From positions 369,829-433,828 of the forward strand of contig NW_025064893.1 of NCBI RefSeq assembly GCF_019112545.1: DNA of 64,000 bases, read 5' to 3'. The translations under genes were made by a program, and so were the position numbers. Position 1 is the first letter of the stretch. Each line of letters opens with the position of its first letter. The stretch comes from Guyanagaster necrorhizus. Taxonomy: Eukaryota > Basidiomycota > Agaricomycetes > Agaricales > Physalacriaceae. Positions 10,641 through 21,455 of the stretch are shown here, piece by piece. The notes below the pieces were generated by a model. The model had not been told where the DNA came from. It saw only the letters and a program-made list of their open reading frames with translations, and did not search any database.

Positions 10641-11785
10641 GAACAGGGAAGAAACCAATCCAGGATAACCCAGAAGCAGCTTGACTAGAATTCACCATGT
10701 AAGACAGAGTGATCATATGAAAAAAAGCTGCCTCCTAGAGAAGCTCTATGGCTGATGATGGCTTCCTCCACTCATTCTCTGGACCACCAATTGAATGGCA
10801 ACACCCCTCTTTTGAGAAATGGTCCAACCCAATAGATGCTTTGCTAGACAATACAGCTATCCTACAGTGCAAACTGGACTTACTTTGAAAACCCCACTCT
10901 TTCAAGAGTGCATCAGATGATATCGACTGATTTCTCATTGACTGTAAGCAATACTTTAAAGTATATATTGGATACCTCAGAACCAATGTGAACCAGATCA
11001 TGTTTGTCACCTTATATCTAGAGGACAAGGCAAAGATCTGATGGATTCTAATCTCCCCAAACTTCTGGTCTATTATAAGAGAACACTATCAGTATCTCTT
11101 GTGGCTGGTCTTCAAGCAAATGCTCTATAACAAATTCATTGATCCTGTGGTGCAAGAAGTGCACAAACAGAAGATCAAAAAGTTTAAGATGGGAGATAAG
11201 ATGATATCAGATTACTTCAACAAACTAGAATGACTCACTAAACTTGCCAGTATATGAGATGATGTGGCAGACAATAGAAGGATGGTCGAGGCCCTCAAGA
11301 GAGGAGTCCCATCCTCATATATCATGATAATTGCTGTCATCAGGATCAGACAGTTTATCCCAAAGGAATATGATGAATGGAAGGAATGAATCATTGAGAT
11401 GTACAAGGAGTGACAGAGACAGAAGGCAGAAGAAACCATCTTACAGGATTTCTGGAAGCCTAGCCAATCACAGGCCTCCAGATCTAAGACAAACAACTCA
11501 GACAATAAAGTAGGACTCTTGATAGCCAGTTTGTCATATTCAGTCCAGAAGACAGGCACCAGAACCATATACACCAGAACAGAAAAGCCAATAGATATAG
11601 ATCAGCTTAAGAAGGAAGAGAAGTGTTTCAACTGCAGCCAGAAAGGCCATATGTCAAAAGACTGCTCTAAGAAGAAATAGACCCAGGAAGATATTCAAGC
11701 ACAAATTGCTGAACTCTAGAAGAAGGACAAGAAGCTAGATGTGGAAACAAAGGTGGAGGAGGTAAAAGATGGGGCCAATCAGTGA
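10641..11785 (+). pseudogene. G6 Gag with intact CCHC zinc knuckle
   Basis: Translation gives FLHSFSGPPIEWQHPSF, FKSASDDID, YFKVYIGYLRTNVNQI, WILISPNFWS, and VFKQMLYNKFIDPVVQEVHK, the capsid-like Gag core shared with G1-G5. The nucleocapsid motif CFNCSQKGHMSKDC at about 11628-11670 keeps all four zinc ligands. Stops inside (for example KLE followed by TGA near 11230) match arginine or tryptophan in related copies. Gag packages element RNA into cytoplasmic particles. Confidence 0.85.
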
Positions 11786-14150
11786 TCAATTCCACTAGGT
11801 CAGCCAAAGAACCTTATAGTGTGTGAACAGTATCTAATAAACAGACTAAAACCTCTGTAGTTACATTTATGCCTAAATTATGTGTGCATTCAGATATACC
11901 CTAATCAACCTCTATTTTGCACACTAAAGAATTGCTATTGGAATCAACTCAAATGTCTGCAGGCTGAATAAGAGGAGAGACCCCTAAGGTATGGCTCAAG
12001 CCATTGGACACTAAATAGACATGGAGGGCTATACAAGAAGCACTGACCAAAGAAGCAGCCAAGACCATGCTCAAAAATTGAGTACACAAAGCCTGAGCTG
12101 ATGAAGTGATCAATGATATGATCAAAGAAATGAAGAAGACATAACAGTGTCAGGCCCTGAAGTGGCTTGATGAACTATAGAGACCAAGGAGATACATTTG
12201 ACAAGCCAAAACCCAGAGATGTGACCTAATAGTCAAAGCCCAGATTGAAACTCTCTTGAACCAAACTATGCATGCTGTAACAATATTAGTTGACAGCAGC
12301 TGCACTGGTAGCTTGATAAACCATATTTTTATCAATAAGCACAAACTTCCAACTTGAGCCACTGCTGCCTCTATTTCCATTTACAATATGGATGGGACAA
12401 AGAATCAAGCTGGCTTGATCACAGAGTTCATCAAGCTCTGACTCACTATTGGAGATCACTCTAAACAAATCAACTTTGCAGTAACTGACCTAGGAACCAA
12501 GGAAGTATTCCTGAGGCATGACTGGTTGATCAAGCACAATCCACTGATCAACTGAAAGATCAAGAAGATAGTATTTGCCTGATGCAAGTGCTAAAAAATC
12601 CTAGTTAAACTACCAGATGAGGATCTCAAAGACAGATGGGATGAAGAGATGGAGGATAGAGAAACTATCCTCATCATCAACCTTCAGAAGGAGATCCATA
12701 TCTGTGCAGTTCACCATGCCAATGACCTAGTAGCAAAGACACATGAACAGAGAGAGAAGCAGACATTTGAAGGAATAGTGCCTGAGTGGACACAGGACTA
12801 TAAGGACCTCTTTGAGAAAGAGAGCTTCAATAAGCTTCCAGCACTCAAACTATGGAATCATGCCATTGAGTTAATCCCAAATGTAAGTGCTAATCTTGAC
12901 TGCAAGATCTACCCCCCTCAGGAACAATGAGCAACAGGAACTGGACAAGTTTCTGAATGAGAACCTTTCCAGCAGGCAAATCTAACTCTCTAAGTCTCCA
13001 ATGGCCTCTCTATTTTTTTTGTAAAGAAGAAAGATGGCAAGCTCTGACCAGTACAGAACTATCAAAAGCTCAATGAGATGACAATAAAAAACCATTATCC
13101 ACTCTCACTGATCTCAGAATTAATGGACAAACTCTGAGATGCTAAATACTACACCAAACTTGATGTTTGGTGGGGGTACAACAATGTCCATATCAAGAAA
13201 GAGGACAAGTGGAAGGCCACCTTTCAGACCAACCAGAGACTGTTTGAACCAACAGTCATGTTTTTTGGACTAACCAATTCTCCTGTGATCTTTCAGTGGA
13301 TGATGAATGATATATTTAAGAAACTCATCATCACAAAAAAGATAACTATTTATCTGGACAACATTCTAATCATGTTCAAGATGAAGAAGGAGCATCAAAA
13401 ACTGGTCTGGCAGGTGCTCACCTTGATGAGGAAGCACAAGCTCTTCCTCAAAGCTGAGAAGTGTGAATTCAAGGTGTTAAAAACTGAATACCTCAGAGTC
13501 ATCATCAGTGAGGGAAGCATTCAGATAGACCCAATCAAAGTAGCTGGGATAACAGAGTGGCCAGAACTGATGAAGAAGAAGGAGCTCCAATCATTCCTTA
13601 GATTCACCAACTTCTACTGCTGATTCATTAGAGACTACAGCAAGATTGTCAGATCCATGACACAACTAACTGGCAACACCCTATGGACATGGAGACCATC
13701 ACAGTAGCTGGTGTTCAGCAATCTAAAATGATGACTAGCAAAAGATGTTGTACTGGCCATCCTCAATCAGGACAGCAAGTTCCAAGTAGAAGCAGACTCA
13801 AGTGAAGGCATGATTGGAGCCATACTATTTCAAGAGCAGGATGGGAGATGGTAGCCCATAGCCTTCCTATCCAAGACCTTAATAGTAACTGAATGAAACT
13901 ATGAGATATATAACAAAGAGCTGCTCACTATAATGCTGGCTCTTGAAGAATGATGGCACTATCTTATTGGGGTGGTTCAGACATTCAGAATCTGAACTGA
14001 TCACCAGAACCTCCAATATTTTCAACAGCCTCAAAAGCTCAATTAACAACAAGTGTGCTAGGTGATGGAACTCAGCCAATATTTATATACTCTATATCAC
14101 AAAGCTGAGTTCATGAATAAAAAGGCTGATCTCCTTAGCAGAAGGGCTGA
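11786..14150 (+). pseudogene. G6 linker, protease, reverse transcriptase and RNase H
   Basis: A linker (11786-12250) with the fragment TWRAIQEALTKEAAKTMLKN precedes the protease. Its active-site stretch VDSSCTGS begins near 12289; DSS replaces the usual DSG. A 93-codon open piece (12649-12930) carries DLQK and HHANDLVAK. RT runs about 12960-13620 with FFGLTNSPVIFQWMMNDIF; the catalytic box at 13351-13362 reads YLDN, so the second aspartate is lost. RNase H (13621-14150) includes VEADSSEG and LLTIMLALEE. Adjacent TGA TGA at 13726-13731 lies where G5 has RR, a clear CGA-to-TGA pair. Confidence 0.85.
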
Positions 14151-15698
14151 TCATGATCAGGGCAGGCACAACAATGAGGAGGTGATACTATTACAGCCAG
14201 AACACTTTCAAGCTATGATAATGCCAGCAGAAGAGGAGATCCATGAATGGATCAAAAGTGTGATCAGAGATGTCAGCAAATGGGACCACCACATGGCCCC
14301 ATCTCTAAATCACAAGTGAGGAATAATGAAGAAAGGAGGGATGATTCACTATGACAGATGAATCTATATACTACATGATCAGATGCTATGTAGGAAAATC
14401 ATTGCCACATGCCACAACCACACCATGAGGAGACATCTGGGAATTGCAAAAACCAAGGAGTTGATTCTGCAAGAATATTAGTAGCCCAAGATAGGACAAA
14501 ACATTAAATGCTACATTAAAGAGTGTGAAGCATATCAATGAGGGAAGGCCACCATACAAGCCAAGGCCACACCCTTACACCCCAACAAGATACCATCAAC
14601 ACTCTGGACCCATATCTTAGTTGACATAGTCACTGAGCTACTCAAATGCAATGGCTATGATACCATCATTGTCATAGTTGATCAGTTCTCTAAGATGATC
14701 ATCCTAATTACCTGTTTTATAGAATTAACTTTGGAAGGATGGGCCAAGATCTTGCAAGATGAAGTCTATGCCAAATACCAAATGTCACAAACAGTCATCT
14801 CAGATCAGAGGCCTCAGTTTGTCTCTAAATTTTTAGATAATCTCTACAAACTTCTGAACATTTGCCAAAATGCCTCAACAGCATACCACCCTCAGACTGA
14901 TGGGCAAACAGAGCAAGTTAACTAAGAAGTGGAGAAGTATCTCTGCCTCTTCATCAATTACCGACAGGACAACTGGATAGAATGGCTGGCACTGGCAGCT
15001 TTCTAGCACAACAATAGAGTTCACTCAGCAACTGGCAAAACATCATTCTTTGTGAACTATAGATGACACTCACACATAGCAGAAACAATGCAGGCTCACA
15101 CCACTACACTGGTCTCTTCTGATTTTACCAGAACTATGGCAAAAATCCATGAAGAAATCCATGCTGCACTCCAGAAGGCTGCTGCCACTATGATGAGACA
15201 TTATGACAGCTATAAGTGCACAGCCCATTCCTATATGACCAACAACAAAGTCTGGCTCAACACCAGCAATCTTCACCTCCCATGTCTGAAGTGAAAGCTG
15301 GATGATAAATGAACAGGCCCTTTTCCAATTCTAGCCAAGATTAGAGCTTCAGCATATTATCTCCACCTCTCAAACCACTGGCAGATCTATGATGTTTTCA
15401 ATAAATCACTATTGACACTGTATATCACATCTGCATTCCTAAACCAAGAACAACCACTGCCACTGCCATCTGACCTGATCAATGATGAAGAACATTATAA
15501 AATTGATCAAATATTAAATCACAAACTACATAAAGTTAAAGCATGCAGCAGTGAAATAATGACTATCATTGACTATCTGGTCAGCTGAAAGAGCTACAGC
15601 CCTGAATCTAACCAATGGGTCAATGAAAAACAGATGAATGCAACAGATGTTATATGAGACTATAAATTATCTCTTAATTAAGCTATCAGGATAATGGT
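14151..15698 (+). pseudogene. G6 integrase with C-terminal chromodomain
   Basis: The N-terminal zinc domain is visible around 14395-14540 (CHNHTMRRH, then CEAYQ, with one zinc cysteine replaced by tyrosine). Core motifs VDQFSKM and VISDQRPQFVSKFLDNLY lie at about 14680-14860, and AYHPQTDGQTEQVN at about 14880-14925. A C-terminal chromodomain-like stretch, DYLVS followed by stop and then KSYSPESNQWVNEKQM, lies at about 15570-15640. Stops interrupt it. In chromoviruses the chromodomain guides integration to marked chromatin. Confidence 0.83.
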
Positions 15699-15714
15699 CT
15701 TAAGGAGAGGATAA

Positions 15715-16185
15715 TGTTATGATTTTTCCATACTTTTATCTTTTCTTTTATGAATTAACTCCTATTTATACTTAGTCAGAGTGGCTAGTACAGGTGCTTG
15801 AGATCATAGGATAGGCTTAGTCAGCACAACAAAGCCTATTTGGTCATTGTTTTTCAACATGATAATACTGCCTGATAATGCATAACAGACCTTTTGTATA
15901 TAGTAGTGATGCCCAAGGATAACAGACACAAAGAACTTGACAATATACAACAGGAAGAGATATAATTAGTTTTACCCATGTAGTATATAAGATGGCTTGC
16001 TCTCACTGGTAATCTCCAGCTTTGAGCTAAAGTTTACCTTCACACCATTTCACTCTCAAGCCAATCTTAAGGCCTTGACCACATTGATCAATATTCACAA
16101 CAAGTGAACTCTGATATTTCACTTGAAGTGTGAAGTGACATCAGTTTATCATGTGATTATAGTCATGTGCAACTTGGGTCTAACA
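15715..16185 (+). repeat. G6 3' LTR
   Basis: A 471-bp partner of 7988-8458, running TGTTATGATTTTTCC to GGGTCTAACA and followed by TSD AAGTC at 16186-16190. The polypurine tract directly precedes it. Confidence 0.93.
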
Positions 16186-16395
16186 AAGTCATTGTGCTCA
16201 TTGTCCTTAAGTATCATTACTGTCTATAAAAAGACTGTTGTGTGTTATTGAGTGTCATTATCATGTCAAAAGACAATGACAGACTTAGCTTGTTGTAATG
16301 ACTAAGCCAGTCCCATGGTTTTAAGCACTGGTATAGGTGCTCTGACTAAGTATAAATAGGGGTTAATCAAATGAGAAAATGGAAAAATTGTAATA

Positions 16396-17316
16396 TTACT
16401 CTCTTCTTAAGACTATTATTCTGATGGCTTAATTTAGAAATAATTCATAGTTCTTTATAGCATTATTAGCATTTATATGTTTTTTATTGACCCATTGGTT
16501 AGATTCAGGACTGTAGCCTTTTCAACTAACCAAATAATCCACTATTATAGTCATACCTCCTTCTCTAGCTCAGACTTTGCACAGATAATGATTTAGGATT
16601 TGGTCAATTTCATAATGTTTCTTGTCATCAATTAGATCAGGCAGTAGAGATGGAGGATGCTCTTGATCAAAAAATGTAGGTGCAATAAAGGGTGTAAGAA
16701 GTGATTCATTGAATATGTCATGAATCTTTTAATTAACTAAAAGACAGAGTTTATAGGTGAAGTTGCTGATCTTAGCAATGATGGAGAAGAGGTCCATATG
16801 CTTGTTGGTAAGCTTCTGTTTCAGGCAAGAGAAATGGAGGTTGGTTGTGTTCAACTAGACCTTATCATTGATATTATATGTGCAGACAGAGGTCCAGTGT
16901 TTATTGTACTGTTTTTTCATGGAGTCTACCACTTTTGAGAGCAGTGCAGATTTCATCATGGATCTTTGACATGGCAGCTGCAAAATCAGAGGATGCAGAG
17001 GTCATGATATAGACATGGCTGGTTTGGGATACATTAGAATTTTAATCATAATTAATGAAGAATAGTGTTTTCCTGATTGCTGAGTGAATCTGATTGTTGT
17101 GTTGGAATGCTATGAGAGCAAGCCATTTGACCCAGTCATCTTGCTGATAGTTAATGAAGAGATGAAGGTACTTTTTGATCTTTTGATTAGTCTGCTCTAT
17201 TTGCTTATTAGTCTGTGGGTGATATGCAGTTAAGGCATTCTGTTAGATGTTAAGAAGTCAGTACAAGTTGTCTAAAAACTTTAAGATGAATTGTGGTCCT
17301 CAGTCAGAAATGACTA
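16396..17316 (-). pseudogene. G1 integrase C-terminal half and chromodomain
   Basis: On the minus strand, chromodomain remnants (LKRLQS and PMGQ near 16480-16545) are followed upstream by the integrase C-terminus and core. Motifs include the AYHPQT-like segment near 17200-17230, where plus TCTGTGGGTGATATGC matches all relatives. The catalytic core is cut at 17312-17316 (GACTA) by copia element C1 and resumes at 21456. Stops are frequent. Confidence 0.8.
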
Positions 17317-17524
17317 TGTTGGGATAGCAATCCTGAGCAAATACAAAAACATACTCGAAGATACAATGCCAGTCAGTGGCAGCTGACTTGGATCATGATC
17401 TGGACTTATTTAGTATCTCATAGAAAGATCTTGAAGTAATACAAAATGTATTTAAGTAGAATATTTCTCTCTTGAGAGGTGAATTCTAATCCTCTGTACA
17501 TTACTCTGCTCTCTACTTACAACA
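17317..17524 (+). repeat. C1 5' LTR
   Basis: A 208-bp LTR with TG...CA ends. Differences from the 3' LTR include CTCGAAG against CTTGAAG and AGCAAAT against AGTGAGT, all transitions in these stretches. Confidence 0.93.
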
Positions 17525-17536
17525 GGTTATGGGCCC
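17525..17536 (+). promoter_or_regulatory. C1 primer-binding site complementary to the initiator Met-tRNA anticodon arm
   Basis: GGTTATGGGCCC lies directly after the LTR. Its reverse complement GGGCCCATAACC contains the CAT anticodon and is the anticodon-arm sequence of eukaryotic initiator tRNA-Met. Drosophila copia is known to prime from a cleaved 5' half of this tRNA, so the same mode is inferred here. The site overlaps a perfect 7-bp stem (GTTATGG 17526-17532 with CCATAAC 17540-17546). Confidence 0.75.
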
Positions 17537-17607
17537 TGGCCATAACTGAACTTACATCACTACTCACTTCACACTCTTTCATACTTTATGTACACATGTA
17601 GAACCAC

Positions 17608-20600
17608 ATGGATAGCCAGTCTATGTATAGAATTGACTCCCTTAAGAGCCTGGAAAATTATCTGACATGGAAAATCAAGATGATCGATATCCTAACTGAT
17701 TTAGGACTAATTAATTATGCAGATGGAAGCACTCCAGCCCTGGCAGACATGACACTGGTGGCAGATTGGAAGAAGAGTGATAGGAAGGCTCTTTCAACAA
17801 TAAGATTGTGGGTTTCAGATGGCCTGCTGATATATATTGCTGGTTCAAAGACTTTAGCAGAAGCCTGGAAAGCTCTGAAAGATATGTATGAGTCTAGGGG
17901 ACCCATGGGAATTGTCCTTGTCAGAAGGAAATTCTTCAGAGCTCAGTGTGAAGAAGGAGGAAATATAGAGGAGCATATTAGGACTTTGAGGTCCTATCAG
18001 GAGGAGCTGGCATCTCTTAAGCAGAAAGTTGAGGAGGAGGACTTCTCTATCACACTGCTTACATCACTCCCAGAATCATAGAATTCATTCATCTCATCAG
18101 TGGATACTGCTGACTTGAAAGATTCTTACAAGTTGATTTCTCAAATTCTTCAAAAAGACATCCAATTAAAGAAAAAGACTTCTGATCAGACCATGACACT
18201 TGCAGCACAAGGCAAGAAGTCCAATCCAAAAGTCACATGTTATAGATGTGGAGAAACCAATCACATCAGGACAAATTGCCTAAATGGAAAGAAGAATTCT
18301 GAAAAGTCATAGAAAGGAAAGAAAAGGGGCCAGACTCAGACACATATTGCCAAATCAGAAGAAGAAGAAGAAGACTACATATTTTATGCAACAGACATCA
18401 CACTTACCTCACTCTCAGGAGTATCATGGCTAGGGGACTCTGGCACTACCAGATATATAGTCAAAAATAGATTATGTTTTTCTGACTATGTTGAAACTCT
18501 AGGATATGAAGTCATTGATGTAGGCAAATCCAAAGGCTTGGGAAGGGGAACTGTCAAGATTAAAATGGTTGAAGGGGAAAAGATCACTCCAGTCACACTA
18601 AAGGAGTGTATTCACTGTCCTGATACATCATTCAATCTTATGTCAATAGGGTGCATTACAGATGCTGAATTTGAACTCAGATTCAAAGAGTCCAGAATAG
18701 ATATTATCTCACCACATGGCAAGATAATCAGCCATGGAGATAAAATATCAAAGCTGTACAGCCTTGACATCATTGTTCCAGAAATAACCCAGGCCCATGC
18801 TATGAAATCAGTCTGATCATGGCAAAAGTGGCACAAAACATTAGGCCACTTAAATATAGGATCAGTAAAGAGACTATTTAGGAAGAAAATGGTCAAAGGG
18901 ATGGATATAGATGAGTCAGCTGAGCCTCAGACAGATTGCATAGCTTGCATAAAAGCCAAACATCATATCAAGCCATTTCTACAGGAAGCTGAAAGGGACT
19001 ATACTGAAATAGGGGAAATGACATTTTCAGATCTATGGGGGCTGGCCTGAACTCAGGGTATCCATGGTGAAAGATATTACATAAGCTTCACAGATGGAAA
19101 ATCCCAGAGAACAATGCTGTATTTTTTGAAGTCAAAGCAAGGTACAGAAATTCAAAAGAAAATCCAGCAGTATTAAAAATATATCAAAGTCCACAAAGAG
19201 AAGAATCTGAAGTTTATGAGAATTGACAATGGAAAGGAATATGTCAATGAAGAGATAAAAGAATACCTTTACAGACAGTTGAAATTGACTGCAGCATACT
19301 CTCCATCTCAAAATAGAGTTGCTGAGAGAATAAATCAGACCCTTGTGAAGCATGCATGCATCATGCTAGAAGAACATCACCTACCAAAGTTTCTATGGCC
19401 TAAGGCAGTAGCATATGCCACTTATTTGAAGAACTGATCACCAACCAGGGCTATCAAAACTGATTTAACCCTAGAAGAAGTGTTTCAGGGCATGAAACCA
19501 GATATTTTGGCACTTCAGAAATTCAGAGTAAAGTGCTGGGTGTTGTAGCAAGATAACAAGAGATTAAAACTGGACCCAAAGTCAAGAGAATTTATTTTCA
19601 CAGGTCTTACAGATGAATCTAGGGCTTGGAGATATTATAACCCTCAAACCAGGCAGATTCAGATCTCAAGAAATGTTATATTCTCTGAAAACAACATCAC
19701 AGAGCCTATAGACACTGACTATATAGTCTCCCACCCTTCATCACTTGAGGGGGAGTCAGAGAGCAAAGTCGAGCAGACTCTGGATGGAAATGATGGCATT
19801 TCAGATGATTCCATGGATGCTGGAAATGTCAAACCAAAAGGGAAAATAGCCCCTGATGTGTCATCGATCAAATCAAAGTTTCCAATATGGCATAGGAAAA
19901 TGATCGAGCCATGCAACAAATTAGCCCAGATCACATCAAAGACCCAACCAAGTTACTGGACACTTCATAATCCAAGTGCATAAGCTGTAAAAACATTGGA
20001 ACAACAGCATACCTCAGAAGAATCATCTTTGGAAGCCATAAATATTACAATAGACTATGCATGCATTGGAGAAACTGCAGACAATCTCAGTGATGAGCCA
20101 TTAAGCCTTGAAGAAGCCAAGACAAGGCCAGACTGGCATTATTAAAAGAAAGCAATGGATGAAGAATACAATCTATTGACTTCTCTAGGCACATGGCAGC
20201 TGGAAGAATTACCCAAAGACAGATCACTTGTGGATTGCAAGTGGACTTACAGATTGAAAAGAGATAGTGATGGGAAAATCACCAGATACAAGACTAGACT
20301 TGTTGCAAAAGGATTTTCACAGGTACTCAGCATTGATTTCTTTGAGACATATGCACCAGTTGTCAGGCTGGACACATTCCACCTACTCATGGCAATTGCT
20401 GCTCAAAGAAACCTAATCATTCATGAAATGGATGTTGTTAGAGCTTACTTAAATGGTAAACTCAATGAATCCATTTACATGACACAGCCACCTGAATATT
20501 CAGATGGGAGTGGAAAAGTGGCACACCTCAAATTAACATTGTATGGACTCAAGCAATCTGGCTGAGTTTGGAATGATAAATTAAATGCTACATTTTTGGG

Positions 20601-21235
20601 ACTTGAATACATCAGATTGATCAGTGATCAATGTGTATACATCAGACAAATGGGTTCTGGTCCCATAATCATAGCCATACATGTCGATGACATGACATTA
20701 CTTGCCTCAGATGATAAAACCATGTCTAAAATGAAAGAAGAGCTTAAGAAAAAGCTAAATGTCACAGACATGGGGGAGATTCAATATATACTGGGGAGAA
20801 GACAGAACAGATAGAAGATCAACATCTGGTTATGTCTGTACCTATGCAGGAGGAGCTGTTACTTGGAGTTCAAAGAAACAGCCCACTGTAGCCTTATCCA
20901 CTATGGAAGCAGAATATATGGCCCTTGCACACACAACCCAGGAAGTAATTTGGCTATGAGCACTCTTAACCAAATTAGGATTGCCACCTTATGAAGCAAT
21001 GACTGTTTTCATTGACAATCAATCAGCAATCAAATTTGCCAAGAACTCTATATTCCATGCACAATCAAAGCATATAGACATATGGCACCACTTTGTTTGT
21101 GAGTGCATGGCTTCAAATGAAGTCAAAGTTCAGCACTGCACATCAGAGGAGAACTTAGCAGATATATTCACTAAAGGCCTACCAAGACCATCACATGAGT
21201 ATCTATCTGCAGGTATTCTAGGAACTCGGAATTGA
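17608..21235 (+). pseudogene. C1 Gag-Pol polyprotein, degenerate
   Basis: Starts at ATG 17608. Gag runs to about 18312 with knuckle CYRCGETNHIRTNC. The protease motif WLGDSGTTRYIV lies near 18430. The integrase zinc motif (HKTLGHLNIG and CIACIKAKH) lies near 18833-18960. Catalytic residues are suggested by FSDLWG, RIDNGKEYVNEE and SQNRVAERINQT. RT (20155-20810) contains KARLVAKGF-type sequence, APVVRLDTFH and the box IAIHVDDMTLLAS. RNase H has DRRSTSGYV and ALSTMEAEYMAL (20810-20960) and ILADIFTKG-type sequence near 21160. Several single stops interrupt long open frames (157, 92, 136 and 84 codons). A frame change and deletion join ILGRR directly to RNase H at about 20805. Confidence 0.92.
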
Positions 21236-21242
21236 GAGGGAG

Positions 21243-21450
21243 TGTTAGGATAGCAATCCTGAGTGAGTATAAGAACATACTTGAAGATATAATGCCAGTC
21301 AGTGGCAGCTGACTTGGATCATGATCTGGACTTATTTAGTATCTCATAGAAAGATCTTGAAGTAATACAAAATGTATTTAAGTAGAACATTTCTCTCTTG
21401 AGAGGTGAATTCTAATCCTCTGTACATTACTCTGCTCTCTACTTACAACA
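21243..21450 (+). repeat. C1 3' LTR
   Basis: A 208-bp partner of 17317-17524, TGTTAGGATAGC to TTACAACA, followed by TSD GACTA. Confidence 0.94.
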
Positions 21451-21455
21451 GACTA

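Larger units (their letters stand above)
7988..16185 (+). mobile_element. G6: complete-length chromovirus inserted in an LTR of G1
   Basis: Two 471-bp LTRs (7988-8458 and 15715-16185) enclose a 7.3-kb internal region on the plus strand. The TSD is AAGTC at 7983-7987 and 16186-16190. The order is pre-Gag, Gag, protease, RT, RNase H, integrase, chromodomain. The polypurine tract CTTAAGGAGAGGATAA lies at 15699-15714. The PBS after the left LTR is shortened to TTAGCTTTCTC and lacks about six bases of the self-priming motif. It is the only member of the nest in plus orientation besides the copia element. Stops occur in every domain. Confidence 0.93.
7733..16395 (-). repeat. G1 3' LTR, split by G6
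   Basis: Part one (7733-7987, 255 bp) begins TGTTAGACTCAAG. Part two (16191-16395, 205 bp) ends GTAATA, a mutated TAACA. Joined at the AAGTC target they give 460 bp, the same length as the 5' LTR at 62202-62661, and they align to it throughout. On the minus strand the polypurine tract TAAGAAGAGAGTAA follows directly inside at 16396-16409. Confidence 0.92.
17317..21450 (+). mobile_element. C1: Ty1/copia element inserted in G1 integrase
   Basis: Two 208-bp LTRs (17317-17524 and 21243-21450) start TGTTRGGATAGC and end CTTACAACA. The TSD is GACTA at 17312-17316 and 21451-21455. The domain order Gag, protease, integrase, RT, RNase H is the copia order. The polypurine stretch AATTGAGAGGGAG lies at 21230-21242. 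The total of 4,134 bp is short because part of RT and RNase H has been deleted near 20805. LTR copies differ at about nine sites by eye. Confidence 0.95.
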
